Below, one piece after another: positions 46,808-57,160 of a stretch of DNA of 64,000 nucleotides. The notes below the pieces were generated by a model that was given only the letters and a program-made list of their open reading frames with translations, made no database searches and was not told where the DNA came from. Position 1 is the first letter of the stretch. Each line of letters begins with the position of its first letter. A program made the translations under genes and the position numbers. The DNA comes from Lonicera japonica (lineage: Eukaryota > Streptophyta > Magnoliopsida > Dipsacales > Caprifoliaceae), in contig CM038469.1 in assembly GCA_021464415.1 (NCBI GenBank), positions 25,475,736-25,539,735 on the forward strand, given 5' to 3'.

Positions 46808-47480
46808 TGTATAAACTAAAAAATGCGGAGTAAGGATAAAAGCTTGCTAAACCAGAATATGATATTTTGCTCAAAGTTTATTTATAAAGTATTAATTTGT
46901 ATGGCAAATTTTAAATCTTCAAAAGTTGTTCAGTAATCTCAAAGAAAATTAGCTCTTATGTTTTTTTAGTTAGTGTTTTTTTGAAAAAAACGTTTGAAGT
47001 GAGACATATTAGAATTTTATGGAAGACCTCTTTTTTTCTGCATTTTTCACAAAAAAATAATAAAAAAATCAAATAAATTTTTATGACAACAAAATTGCTG
47101 TTATTAGATGACTTAAAGTCATTGGGTATGAAGTTTTCGCTAAAAAGGTTAAGCTGACGAGAAAATGATTAATCACAAATAAAATTCGGTACAGAGGTTT
47201 TTTTTTTTAAAATATATTGCAAGTTTGTTTTCTTCGCCTTTTAATTTAATTTTGGTTTTTGTCTTTTCCTTTTACATTGATAATATAATGTGTTATGACT
47301 TTCAAAGTATATATATATATAATTAGGTTGAACTTTTTTTTTGTCAAATATAAACAATTTGAATTATAATAAAATGAATTTATACTATGCTTGCGCATCG
47401 TGGAGGTAGAAAGCTAGTTATATTATTATTTTTGAGATGGGGGATTAATATGGTAAATCATAACCATTATATAATTCCTA
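46808..47480. other. Intergenic flank right of Copia-2, promoter side of the glycine-rich gene
   Basis: AT-rich, no coding sequence. A (TA)n run near 47310 and a downstream GGAATA repeat precede the gene at 47612. No convincing TATA box could be singled out. Confidence 0.5.
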
Positions 47481-47488
47481 TATGTACG

Positions 47489-47529
47489 AGGAATAGGAAT
47501 AGGAATAGGAATAGAATTGGAATAGGAAA
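47489..47529. repeat. (GGAATA)n microsatellite
   Basis: About six imperfect GGAATA units, about 80 bp upstream of the glycine-rich protein start codon. Confidence 0.85.
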
Positions 47530-47611
47530 GTTTTTTCACAATATAAATATAAATATAAATAATGTTAATGTTTGGGAGAGTAGTTGTATATGTGTGTGAT
47601 TAATTGAGAAG

Positions 47612-47974
47612 ATGAAGATTACTCGCAACATGAGACTCGGGGTGGTGCTGCTCCTCCTGTCTATTATTTTGCTCAACTTAATTACAACTTCTGTGGATGC
47701 ACTAAGTGGTGGTGGTGCACGTGGAGGCGGAAGCCGGGGTGGTGGAAGTGGAAGTGGAACCAGGGGTAGTGGAAGCGGACACGGAGGTGAAGAGGGAAGT
47801 CTGGGCCACGGTAGAGGCAGAAGAGGTGGAAAAAAGGGAAGAATTAGAGGAGGAGGAACAATGTTCCTCAATCGTTATAGCAGCTCGTCTACAAACCTTT
47901 CCAGTACAGCCACCTACTTCTTCCCAATCTTTTCTATTAGCTTACTTTTAACCAACTTCAAGAAATATCACTAG
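47612..47974 (+). CDS. Small secreted glycine-rich protein
   Basis: A single-exon frame of 120 aa with ATG at 47612. Residues 1-31 form a strong signal peptide (LGVVLLLLSIILLNLITTS). Residues 32-82 are Gly/Ser/Arg-rich (GGGARGGGSRGGGSGSG, HGRGRRGGKKGR). The C-terminus holds a Ser/Thr patch then a hydrophobic stretch FFPIFSISLLL, which suggests a membrane anchor or GPI-attachment signal. Plant proteins of this layout are typically cell-wall or plasma-membrane glycine-rich proteins. The high Arg/Lys content is unusual for structural wall proteins. Expression is not shown. Confidence 0.7.
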   Translation: MKITRNMRLGVVLLLLSIILLNLITTSVDALSGGGARGGGSRGGGSGSGTRGSGSGHGGEEGSLGHGRGRRGGKKGRIRGGGTMFLNRYSSSSTNLSSTATYFFPIFSISLLLTNFKKYH

Positions 47975-48950
47975 TAAGCGAAGAACGCAACCATTCTGGG
48001 TACAAGGAAACCTAGATTTCCGAATTATCAATCGTCTAAGCTAATTTATTAATAAAATACTTATATATACATATATATATATATATATGCTCTTTTAGTT
48101 AATTTAATTTTCCCCTTTTTAATATATACCTGTTGGTTTATTCTACGATTCAATACCGATGTTTTGAATTCGAGACTAATTGAATAAGCAAACCCAAAAG
48201 GATAATCTTAATTCAATCAACCTAGTGTAACTAATAGTAATTACTGTTGTACGCTCGAACAATTTAATATTTGTTGTGGAACTCATTTGTTCTAGTTAGA
48301 TTTATAGCGAAGTTCAATATGTATGACTATATAAGCCATTGATTGGAAAGAATTCGAGTTTATAGATGAATGTTTTGTTTTAAAAATTTGAATCCCGAAC
48401 TACCAATCACATGTTGTTATTATATGATATTATAATTATATTTGATGAAAAATTATCACATTCAAATCGGGTTAGAATTAATGGATCAAACGGGTTAAAC
48501 TAAAAATTACATATTGCAGTTGTATAAATTAATCTAAGCTCGTCAGAATAAAAATTAGAAAATAAAGTATTAAATATTAAAACATAAATTTGCAATAAAA
48601 AAATAATCGAAGAAACCATATTTTGTACTAACAAATATTCTTATTTCAAAACTAAGAAATTAAATAAATTATTCATATTTGGTTATTTATATATTAATAG
48701 AAAGTAATTAATTAATTTAAAAGGAAATTAGAATTTAGATATTCTTGAAATACTTTTAAAGTCAATGGGATGTATAAGTAGCCATATTTATGTTTTAAAT
48801 TACCAGCGTAGTATTGTTAATTAATTTTGCATAGATCTTTAAACAAACATAATTGCCGATAACAAGAATATTCAATTCTAAACACCATCCATTGGCTTAT
48901 AGATTGGCTTATAGAATACATGACTGATGTATCGTAAAAATTGAATAATG
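47975..48950. other. Intergenic sequence after the glycine-rich gene
   Basis: Probable 3' UTR to about 48120, with a (TA)n run at 48065-48090, then AT-rich sequence without identifiable features. Confidence 0.5.
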
Positions 48951-48964
48951 AAATATTACCCATA

Positions 48965-49410
48965 TTATAGGCAAAGAGAGGACCTAATTCCTCACGTACG
49001 TATTTATCCGTAACTCCCAATTTTCATCAAAGTGGCTTAGTGGGAGTTATAGGCAAAGATATGACCCAATTCCTCACGTACTTATCCATAACTCACATTT
49101 TCCATTGGGTTAGTGGGAGTTATCTCTAACTAATTAGAGATAATTGTTAATCTCTAACCACTTTTTCCATCAAAGTGGGTTAGTGGTGTTACTAGTCTCT
49201 AACCAATAGAGATTTTATCCAAATAATTAAATAGGTTGTTATCCTCAATAAAACCGTACAGTTCAAACAAACGTTGTATATATGCGCAAAGATATGACCC
49301 AATAGGTTGTTATAGGCAAAGATATGACCCAATAGGTTGTTATCCTCAATAATTAAATAGGTTTTTATTAATAGATATATAAAACAAACGTTGTATATAT
49401 GCGCGAAAGC
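48965..49410 (+). repeat. Clustered short direct repeats
   Basis: TTATAGGCAAAGAGAGGACC at 48965 recurs as TTATAGGCAAAGATATGACC at 49047 within an 80-bp tandem duplication that includes ATTCCTCACGTAC. GCAAAGATATGACCCAATAG then occurs twice around 49286-49335, and AAACAAACGTTGTATATATG occurs near 49268 and 49383. It is a slipped, partly nested repeat block with no coding sequence. Confidence 0.65.
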
Positions 49411-50030
49411 AGTGAGTACTTGACTATTTCATTTATTTCCCAGTGGGTTTGCTAAAAAAAAAGAAAAAAATAAAGCCACATGTATTTTTTTTGAAACTCC
49501 AATCCTCTTTTGATCACTTTTTGTTTGAAATGTGTTGATCTAACTAAATTAAATATTATATTAAAACTGTTTTTTTTTTCTTTGTTGAATAGAAAATTTT
49601 CTTACACTCGACACATTAATTGAAAGCAATATAAAATCAATGGATTTTATATATATATATATATATCAACTGAAGTTTTTACATCTGATAGTGTGCAGTC
49701 CCACTTTTTCTAACTGCAACAATCCTTTCAACTTTCTAGGCAAAGGGCTAAAACCATCAAACATCAACTTCCTTCCTACACATTGGCCAAATCAGCACAA
49801 ACATATCTTCCCGGTTCAACTTCCTTCCTACAGCGGATTAATTGAATATCCTTTGGCCAAATAATGCCCCAAGGGCAAGGAATTTTTCTCTGAATAATTT
49901 GAATAAGAATGAGCAGCTTCACAACTTGATTATCTTCCCGGTTCAACATTCCTTGTGTCCAGATCAGCCCTAACTGAAATCATAACTCAGCAATAGCAGC
50001 CGGCCATTATATATGTTCCCAGAAATTTCT
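49411..50030. other. Intergenic sequence left of LINE relic
   Basis: AT-rich with T-runs. From about 49690, strings such as CAACTTCCTTCCTACA appear twice, probably part of the rearranged LINE relic to the right. Confidence 0.4.
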
Positions 50031-51205
50031 TCATTGCCCCGCCTCACTACCTGGATTCCTTTTGCCCCTGTATGTGTTAAGCTTAACCATCCCAATACCA
50101 GGTCTAAACCACCTTAAAATCAAGGAACCTGTTTTAGCAGGGAGAGTGGAAATCTCTGATCCAGCCTTTATCCCCCAACCCTCTCTTTGAATAAGAATGT
50201 ATCTCATCAAACCTTCAGTATCCGTGAAAAGCTTACTAATCAGCTTCAATCTCAACTTGATTACGACCGTACTCAATGCATAACTGGATTCCTTGTAACA
50301 TAGCTAACGCTTCAGCCCTCATGTTGCATCTTATTTCCCAAAAACCAATCTACTGCGCAAATACCATAACAAATGTTGTTTATATCAGCTTCTTTTACAT
50401 TTGATAGATCAATCAAATAAAATCAATGTTGTTAGCAATGTTGGATATGTCGAGTTAAAATAAGGGTGAAATAGGCCATCTTCCTGGTTATATATGTCCT
50501 TCTAAATTCATCACTGCCCCAAGGGCAAGAACCTGAATAATTTGAATAAGAATGAATCAGATTCCTTTTAGAGCAACCATCTGTATGTGTTAAGCTTAAC
50601 CATCCCAATAGCAGGTCTAAACCACCTTAAAATCTTAACGGAACCTGTTTTAGCAGGGAGAGTGGAAATGTTAAACTCTTTGATCCAGCCTTTATCCCCC
50701 AACCCTCTCTTCTGAGTAATGGGATTACCATCGAAAATGTATCTCATCAAACCTTCAGTATCTGTGAAAAGCTTACTAATAGGCCAGTTAGCACCATCGT
50801 ATTTAGCTGCATTCCTATTCTTCCACAATATCCAACAAATTAAAACAGGAATAACAGATAAAGCAGTTTTATGGCACGGGGATTTAATCTTAACAAGCCG
50901 CCATTCAGTAACTCTAGAAACCAAAGAATTAGATCTGCCAGTAGTGATACCCACATCTTGCATTCCATAAAATTTCACACAGCTTTAGCAGTTTCGCTCT
51001 GAAACAAAACATGATCAATGTTTTCACTTTGAAGACTACTGCAGCAACAACATTTGGATGCAAGTTGCACCCCTTTCTTTTGCGGATTATCTTTAAAAGG
51101 AAGCTTGTTCTGAATTGCTCTCCACCAAATAATGGCGCAATGCAAGGGAACAATAGGATGCCGCATCTTATTTCCCAAAAACCAATCTACTGCTATGAAC
51201 TCTAA
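50031..51205 (-). pseudogene. Rearranged LINE (non-LTR retrotransposon) ORF2 relic
   Basis: The minus strand holds the zf-RVT region that follows reverse transcriptase in plant LINEs: IIWWRAIQNKLPFKDNPQKK, GVQLASKCCCC, HVLFQSETAKAV, then PVLICWILWKNRNAAKYDG. A piece of RNase H follows (WFRPAIGMVKLNT; and near 50275-50330 NMRAEALAMLQGIQLC). The SKLFTDTEGLMRYI...WFRPxIGMVKLNTY block occurs twice (50031-50240 and 50565-50790), so the relic has an internal duplication that joins the end of RNase H back to the linker. Multiple stops and frameshifts exclude function. Confidence 0.78.
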
Positions 51206-51362
51206 ACTGATTCAAAGCAGAAACAACAGAGAAATTACCCACAAATGTTGTTTATCATAAGCAGCTTCTTTTACAGAAAAGGAAGTAATTTGATTAGGAG
51301 GATCAATCAAATAAAATCAATGTTGTTATGCACTCAATGTTGGATATGTCGAGTTAAAATAA

Positions 51363-51634
51363 GGGTGATTCTATTTCCACCCCTAATAATGCTTGGTTTC
51401 ACTCCCACTTTTCATTTCGGTCCTTAAGCACTGAGTAATTAAAGGCTTGTTATTCGGTTCTTGAGAGCCGAGTATATGTTTGAAAATACCTTACTCGACC
51501 CTAAGTACCGAGTAATAGGCTTATACTCGATTTTTGATTGAGAATCAAATAACATGCTTTTTATTCGGTACTCAAGGATCGAATGGAGGGTGGGAGTGAA
51601 ACTAAGCATTATTGAGAGTGGAAATAAAATCACC
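51363..51634. mobile_element. Mutator-type MITE with 9-bp target duplication
   Basis: Termini GGGTGATTCTATTTCCACC and its inverted partner GTGGAAATAAAATCACC extend to about 48 bp of inverted repeat (including AATAATGCTTGGTTTCACTC). The 9-mer TTAAAATAA flanks both sides (51354-51362, 51635-51643), which fits Mutator-like elements. Internally it has three copies of a CTCGGTACTTAGG-like motif. Non-coding, 272 bp. Confidence 0.85.
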
Positions 51635-51869
51635 TTAAAATAATATCAATAACAACCATTTTGTAGTCTCGGTTCTTGACTATTCAAACGCATTTTATAT
51701 TTTAATTTTTTGGTACTATTTGTATATCTAAAATTATTCCTTCAAAATATATACTGACACGTACTTATAATTTTTCATTTTAAATAGCATCCGTAAATGA
51801 AATGCGTTTCCCATATGAAAACAATTTAATTGGAAACAGTTTAAATGTTTTTTACATATTTGCAGTTGC

Positions 51870-53300
51870 AATTAATTATTCCACCTTAATTATGACACTC
51901 TGATCTGTAAATGAATATATAATGACAAACTTTATATTAATTAAGAAATTCACATTTAAACTATTTTCAACCGTCTCGTACGTTTTTCGATGGATTTGGA
52001 CACATGTATTAGCAAGATAAGGAAAAGAACATGTAATTTGTTTCAAATTAATAGTTGTATTTTTTTATTTTCTATAGATATTTTAAATTAATAATTTCAC
52101 TTTTTTGAGACATAATAAATATATCAAATCTCACAATAAGAAAAAGTTGTGGAAAATTATAAATATTCACAAAAATTGGTGTGTTAGCTTTCTGTATAAC
52201 ATTTGACAGGGAAGTATATTTGATGCGCGTGCACAACTTTTTTCGGTAGATATATTATCTAATTAAAAATATAAAAAATAAAAATAAAAGAGTGATAGCG
52301 CTCTCATTGGTTGAAATTATTTTCATGCAAGTAAATACTGTGAGTTTGGACCTAATCACTTACATATTTTTTAGACAAATTATGATAAAATAAAAAGATT
52401 TCAAAATTTGGTGTAATAATCATTAAAAAAATATGTAAAATTAAACAGACTAAACATTTCCTAAAAGAAGAAAATAGAGCATTTGGCCACAGGAAAGTGG
52501 TATTAACAAAGAATCTGAGTACAAAAAGAAAACTACAAAATCGATTGTGTTTTTTACAAATGTTTTATATATATTTGTAATTTTAAAGACGTATATATGA
52601 ATGCAATTAAATGATTTGTAACAATTTATTCATAAGCATTTGGGTTTCGGTTTTTGATGATAATGTTTTACCATATATGTTAATTGTTCTTATATTTATG
52701 GGAAGTAGCTAGTAAATTTTATGATTAAACCAACAAATTCAAAACCATAATAAACAAACACTAATCATTAAATATAGATTTTTAAAATAATCATAAAATA
52801 AAACAAAATAAAAATTCAATTAAAAAGAGAAACAATTTCATCTCTCTCTCTCTCTCTCTCTCTTACAGAAACAACAATCATAATGTGTCAACTTCATGTG
52901 TTGAGACACTCTTATCCATGCGAACTCTTATACATTTGCGTTACACCTGTTTGAGATTCCTTATATATATCGATCTCGGAGAGTAAATAATTACAAAAAG
53001 GTAGGTAAAGTGATATAAACTTTTAATTTTGTCATTCGACGATTCTTGTTCAATCTGTTGTACAATGTCGTAAACGTATATGTGTATTCACTTTTATATA
53101 GTTGAACTCTTGGTCATATTTTCATAATCTCTTTCCTTCTTGCTCTCTAGAATCCTCTACATATCTCGACTTTTTCAAACTTCTTCAACTCCTCTCTTGA
53201 ATCCAAACTTCATTTTGTGACCTACCTGGAATCTGTCATTTCCAAGCAATTCAGGTGACATCTAACACATCCCATCTAGTGTTTTGCTTGTTTAATTATA
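51870..53300 (+). repeat. Promoter/leader region of CHR4-like copy C
   Basis: Homologous to 33340-35330 (unit A) and 36680-37560 (unit B). It includes a CT microsatellite (52840-52862), a TTATATATATCG string near 52961 that may be the TATA region, and a leader-like block ending AAGCAATTCAG/GTGACATC (53251/53252), a possible splice donor conserved in all three copies. Units A and B carry part of this region (about 52640-52900) in inverted form. Confidence 0.6.
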
Positions 53301-53739
53301 CATACATACATACATATATATATATATAGAGGTGACTATATACATGTTACTTTAACTATTATTCATTCAATTTTAAATTTTGTTAGGCTTCATTTTTGGT
53401 GTTCGTTCAATTTCCGTTGTAGTCTCACTCAAGTGATTTGGTCAGTTTGTTAGGTTTCGGTTTGGATATCTCTAAATTTGCTATATGGAAATGTAATTTG
53501 ATTCTTGTTTCTGAAAATCGACTGTTTATATCTTATTATTACACTACCCTATCGGTCCATTTTTTTAAAAAAATATCCATTAATATATGCTTTAGCGCAC
53601 CAATAATTTTGTTATCTTTTATGATAGAAATAACGACCGCCCAAAATGAATTTCCCTAATCCGGTTTACTTGATAAATTCTGGACTTGATGAATTTATGG
53701 TGTTTACATTGTTAATCCGAAAAGGAAAATGCTACAAAT

Positions 53740-53860
53740 AGATCAAGTGGTAAAAGCTCGGCCCACCCTCGCGCCCCCCCTTCCCCTATAATTGAACCTG
53801 TGGGTCTATCCGGCCAATATCATATCGTTTGTATGAAAAAAAATATATATATATATATAT
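53740..53860 (+). mobile_element. SINE-like insertion in copy C
   Basis: AAGTGGTAAAAGCTCGG resembles an A box and AATTGAACCTGTGGGTC a B box about 50 bp later. The segment is C-rich compared with its surroundings and ends in an A-run and (TA)n. It is absent from units A and B. The target duplication is not clear. Confidence 0.4.
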
Positions 53861-54389
53861 GCGGATCAACAATTAACTTCGAAAACGGACTTCTTAATTA
53901 AGTTTTTCTTACCTAGGAAAACACTAATAATATTGAATTTGTAATTCTATCCATATATAATAAAAATGTGCATTCACTGTATGTAGAATTAATGTGTTCA
54001 TATTCTAAATTTATTTTTGATATTTCTAAATCCCTTATTGAATGCAAGTTCACTTTTGTTTGAAAATCTTATAATTTTGATGAATCTAGCTAATAAATGG
54101 TTGTTACCTAATTTTCTAGTTGTGAGGCTTCATATGTATGATTTTACACTAAAATATGTATCTTTTTCTAAAGGAAGATTCATGTTTCTTCATCTTTCAA
54201 AGCAATTAATAGTAACATATACATTTTTAATTATTCAAACACAACTAACTCTTTTTTTTTTTTGGTCCAAGGTTTTCCTTTGCTAATACAAGCATATCGG
54301 GAAGAATGTCTCAAGGAAATGGAATTGAAAAGGGACCAGATGTTGTGAGCTTCTTTTCTTTGATTTAAATCTCTATGATTTTTTTTTTC

Positions 54390-55245
54390 TTTTAACTTAC
54401 AAGATTTGTATAGCCGAACAATTGTACGAATTATGTTAGATGACATGGAGCAGTGTGGCCGTTGGGCCTGCCATATAGATGAAACATCTAGGTTTAGTAC
54501 CATATTAAACCTCTGTAAATTTCAGAATGATACTTATTTACAATAAAAATAACGTACGAGTTTATGGAACTCGAAGAAAATGAACTCAAAGAGAAAGATC
54601 AGATACTATACATTCAACAACCGCACTGGTAAATCAAGATGCTTTGTCGATCTAACTTGGTATTAAAATCGAGCAAGTGGGTTAGTTTAGTGTGGTAAAG
54701 GCACTTCAGCCCAGTTACGGGAGATCTCAGGATTGAGTCTCGCTCGGGGCAAGAGGGTTTCGTAGTTATTTGTAGTCAAGGGAGAGATTTAAGATCTTCC
54801 CTTTTTTCTAAAAAATAAAAATAAAATCTTGGTATTAAAATTGAAGCATCTGTTCTAAAATCAATTAGAAATAGGTGTCATAACTTTAAAATTGTATATA
54901 TGGTGCTGCTACGCTTCAATTTCTTGATGTGAGGTTTATATTTAAACACGCTTGGATGTTTAGCGTAATTTTGAGCCAGAAGTGCGTGCTGACGAATTAT
55001 ATATATTAGATGATGCGGAGCAGTGTGGCCCTAGGGCGTACGATGTAGTTCAAATTTCTAGCTTGATGTTGCAGCATATTGGAGTTTATAAGATGTATGT
55101 TCATGCATTTTTATTTTTTTTGTTATTTTCAGAATTATATTTATCACAACACAAAGGATTTTAGAGCATATGAAAGAACTCGAAGAAAAGGAACTCAAAG
55201 AGAAAGATGCACTACTCTTCATTCTACAACGTCTATACTGGTAAA
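54390..55245 (+). repeat. Intragenic exon duplication in copy C
   Basis: Two diverged copies of the same two-exon block: 54410-54630 (MLDDMEQCG, then FMELEENELKEKDQILYIQQ) and 54978-55241 (ILDDAEQCG, then HMKELEEKELKEKDALLFIL). Both end at the donor TACTG or CACTG/GTAAATCA. The first copy has lost its frame and holds a SINE just downstream, so the second is probably the working version. Confidence 0.7.
54670..54827 (+). mobile_element. SINE with target duplication in copy C
   Basis: CTTGGTATTAAAAT occurs at 54656-54669 and 54828-54841, immediately outside a 158-bp insert with a tRNA-like head: TTAGTGTGGTAAAGGCAC (A box) and GGATTGAGTCTCGC (B box). It ends in an A-rich tail. This is the best supported SINE in the window. 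Confidence 0.75.
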
Positions 55246-56569
55246 TCACTAGTTCATTGTGCTTTTGCTCATTAGACATACATATATATATATACTAATT
55301 CTTATATTCAAAATGCTCATGATTATAGAACATGAATATCTATCATGCTTCGCCTGAAATAATTTAACACCGTGCTTGCACTATCTCGGATTAATTATAT
55401 ATATTATATTCGAGCGTGCACAGCAAAATGAGAAGCCAATGGAAGATCTTAAATTCATAGGAATAGCACATCATGATTCAAATGGTAATGTTGTTTGCAC
55501 TGATATTCCTCCGAAGAAGTCCAAGGAAGGCTGGGAAACAGAAGTTATTTCTATACAAGAGACCTCATCGCATAACAAGAAAAGAAAGGCTGTAAGTTTT
55601 GCATTTACTACTATTAGATTTGTAAGTACCGAAATTCTTACATGTATATAATATTCGCTCTCTTTCTCGTACGTGACCAGAGAAAAGTACGCTTGTATAA
55701 GTTTAGGATAGAATTATTTTTGCTATATTCTTCCTACAGGGTAATGCTTCGTCAAAGGCAGAAAGAACGGATAGCATTGAGAAAGACAGTTCCTGCAAGC
55801 CGAGAACTATTTAAGGAAAATACAACTTTGCAACAGATTGGTTCAATTGATAGCACGACAAGTAGAGTTTATGCGCAAAACAATTTGAATACCGAACGCG
55901 ATAGGATGGTGGAGGTGTGGTTTGAAGAGGAGCTGGACGCCTTATGGGTCGGGGTTCGTAGGCATGGGCAGTGTAATTGGGAAGCAATGATCAATGACCC
56001 AAATTTGTTTTTCTCAAAGTATAAATCTGCGGAAACACTTTCAGAAAGGTGGAGGGCTGAAAGACTCAAATACATAAACAACATTCATTCGAGTCAGGTG
56101 AGATTACTTGACCCTCAATATTTAAATTAGAGGTAATGGCGCGCGCATTATTTATTAATTTATTGAAAAAAATAACTAAAAAAAGAATTGGAAACTCATG
56201 AAAAACTTAAAGCTTGTTAAAGTTTGAGTAACAAGCAATTTTTTGACAAAATTAACACTGTATTTCCCTAACGCGCATATTTTGTTCTAGATGAGCCTTC
56301 TTGGATTTCTTATATGACACCTAACAATCCTATGTGGTGGTTTACTATTTAGCAATCATTAATTTCTTGTATTAACTTAATTATTTCAAGAGGAAATCTG
56401 AATTTTTTGTTTAATTAATTTATAACAGGAACCAGCTAATTTCTCTGAGAACCAAAATTTATCACTTGGTGGATCAGTTCCCATTACCAAACAGAAATTG
56501 AAGGGCTGCCCTAATGACTCTGAAGATAAGGGAAAAGAAATATCATCTGAGAGAACTCTTTCTAATTGA

Positions 56570-57160
56570 GATTAGTCAAATTAAGCATAAATAGCTAGCT
56601 ATTTGTGATGAAGAAATATACTCAAATTGTGGTGTTTAATTTCTATATATGGATTCTTTTAAGTATAATTATGACTTTTAGGGGCAGAACTGGAACCTGG
56701 CAGAATAGGCTCCAGTACAACAAAAAGAAAAAAATAATTATTTGAAATACATTAAAGAAAAAAAAACATCGTGATTGAGTGTACTTCGGCCTCCCTATAC
56801 CTAATTCAAGGTTTGCCCCAGATGCCTCTTTAAGATTTCAAGGGTTATGTTTAAAAGGTTGATAGTGTGTTTGGAATTGGATACAATTAGTTCATTACAA
56901 AATCCGTTGGAATTTTTTTTTCTAACACAACAAATCCGTTAATAATTAGGCTTTAAAAACACTTTAGAAACATATATATCCGTTATTAAAATTAGCCAAA
57001 ATATATTACAAAATATAGTATTTGTAATTGACTAAAAACATTGCTAATCCGTTACTATACTAATTTTAGTATTGGATTTACTCTGTTAAAAATATTGTAC
57101 AACCATTACAACTGCACGCAAAAGTAATTAATTTTTTAATGGTTTGGTACGGAATAAATC
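56570..57160. other. Downstream flank of copy C
   Basis: Probable 3' UTR then AT-rich intergenic sequence. GGGGCAGAACTGGAACCTGG near 56681 looks like a decayed element end, with no partner found. Confidence 0.45.

Larger units (their letters stand above)
54306..56569 (+). pseudogene. CHR4/PKR2-like SANT-domain gene copy C, truncated and probably frameshifted
   Basis: Exon-like blocks: MSQGNGIEKGPDV (54306-54344, donor GTGAGC); PEVRADELYILDDAEQCGP (about 54978-55094); a coiled KELEEKELKEKDALLFILQR block (55130-55241, donor GTAAAT); NEKPMEDLKFIG...HNKKRKA (to 55590, donor GTAAG); GNASSKAERTDSIEKD (acceptor at 55739); the SANT-like block VWFEEELDALWVGVRRHG...NPNLFFSKYKSAETLSERW up to 56097 (donor GTGAG); and a last exon 56429-56569 ending RTLSN. 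The SANT-like block closely resembles the one in plant CHD3-type remodeller CHR4/PKR2. The GNASSKAERT frame meets a stop before the SANT frame, and one splice phase does not fit. Chromodomain and ATPase parts are absent. A shifted splice that restores a short protein cannot be excluded. Confidence 0.7.

Noticed and set aside
47536..47871. Minus-strand Pro-rich frame opposite the glycine-rich gene
   Set aside because: Complement of Gly/Ser codons. The plus-strand frame has the signal peptide and better start.
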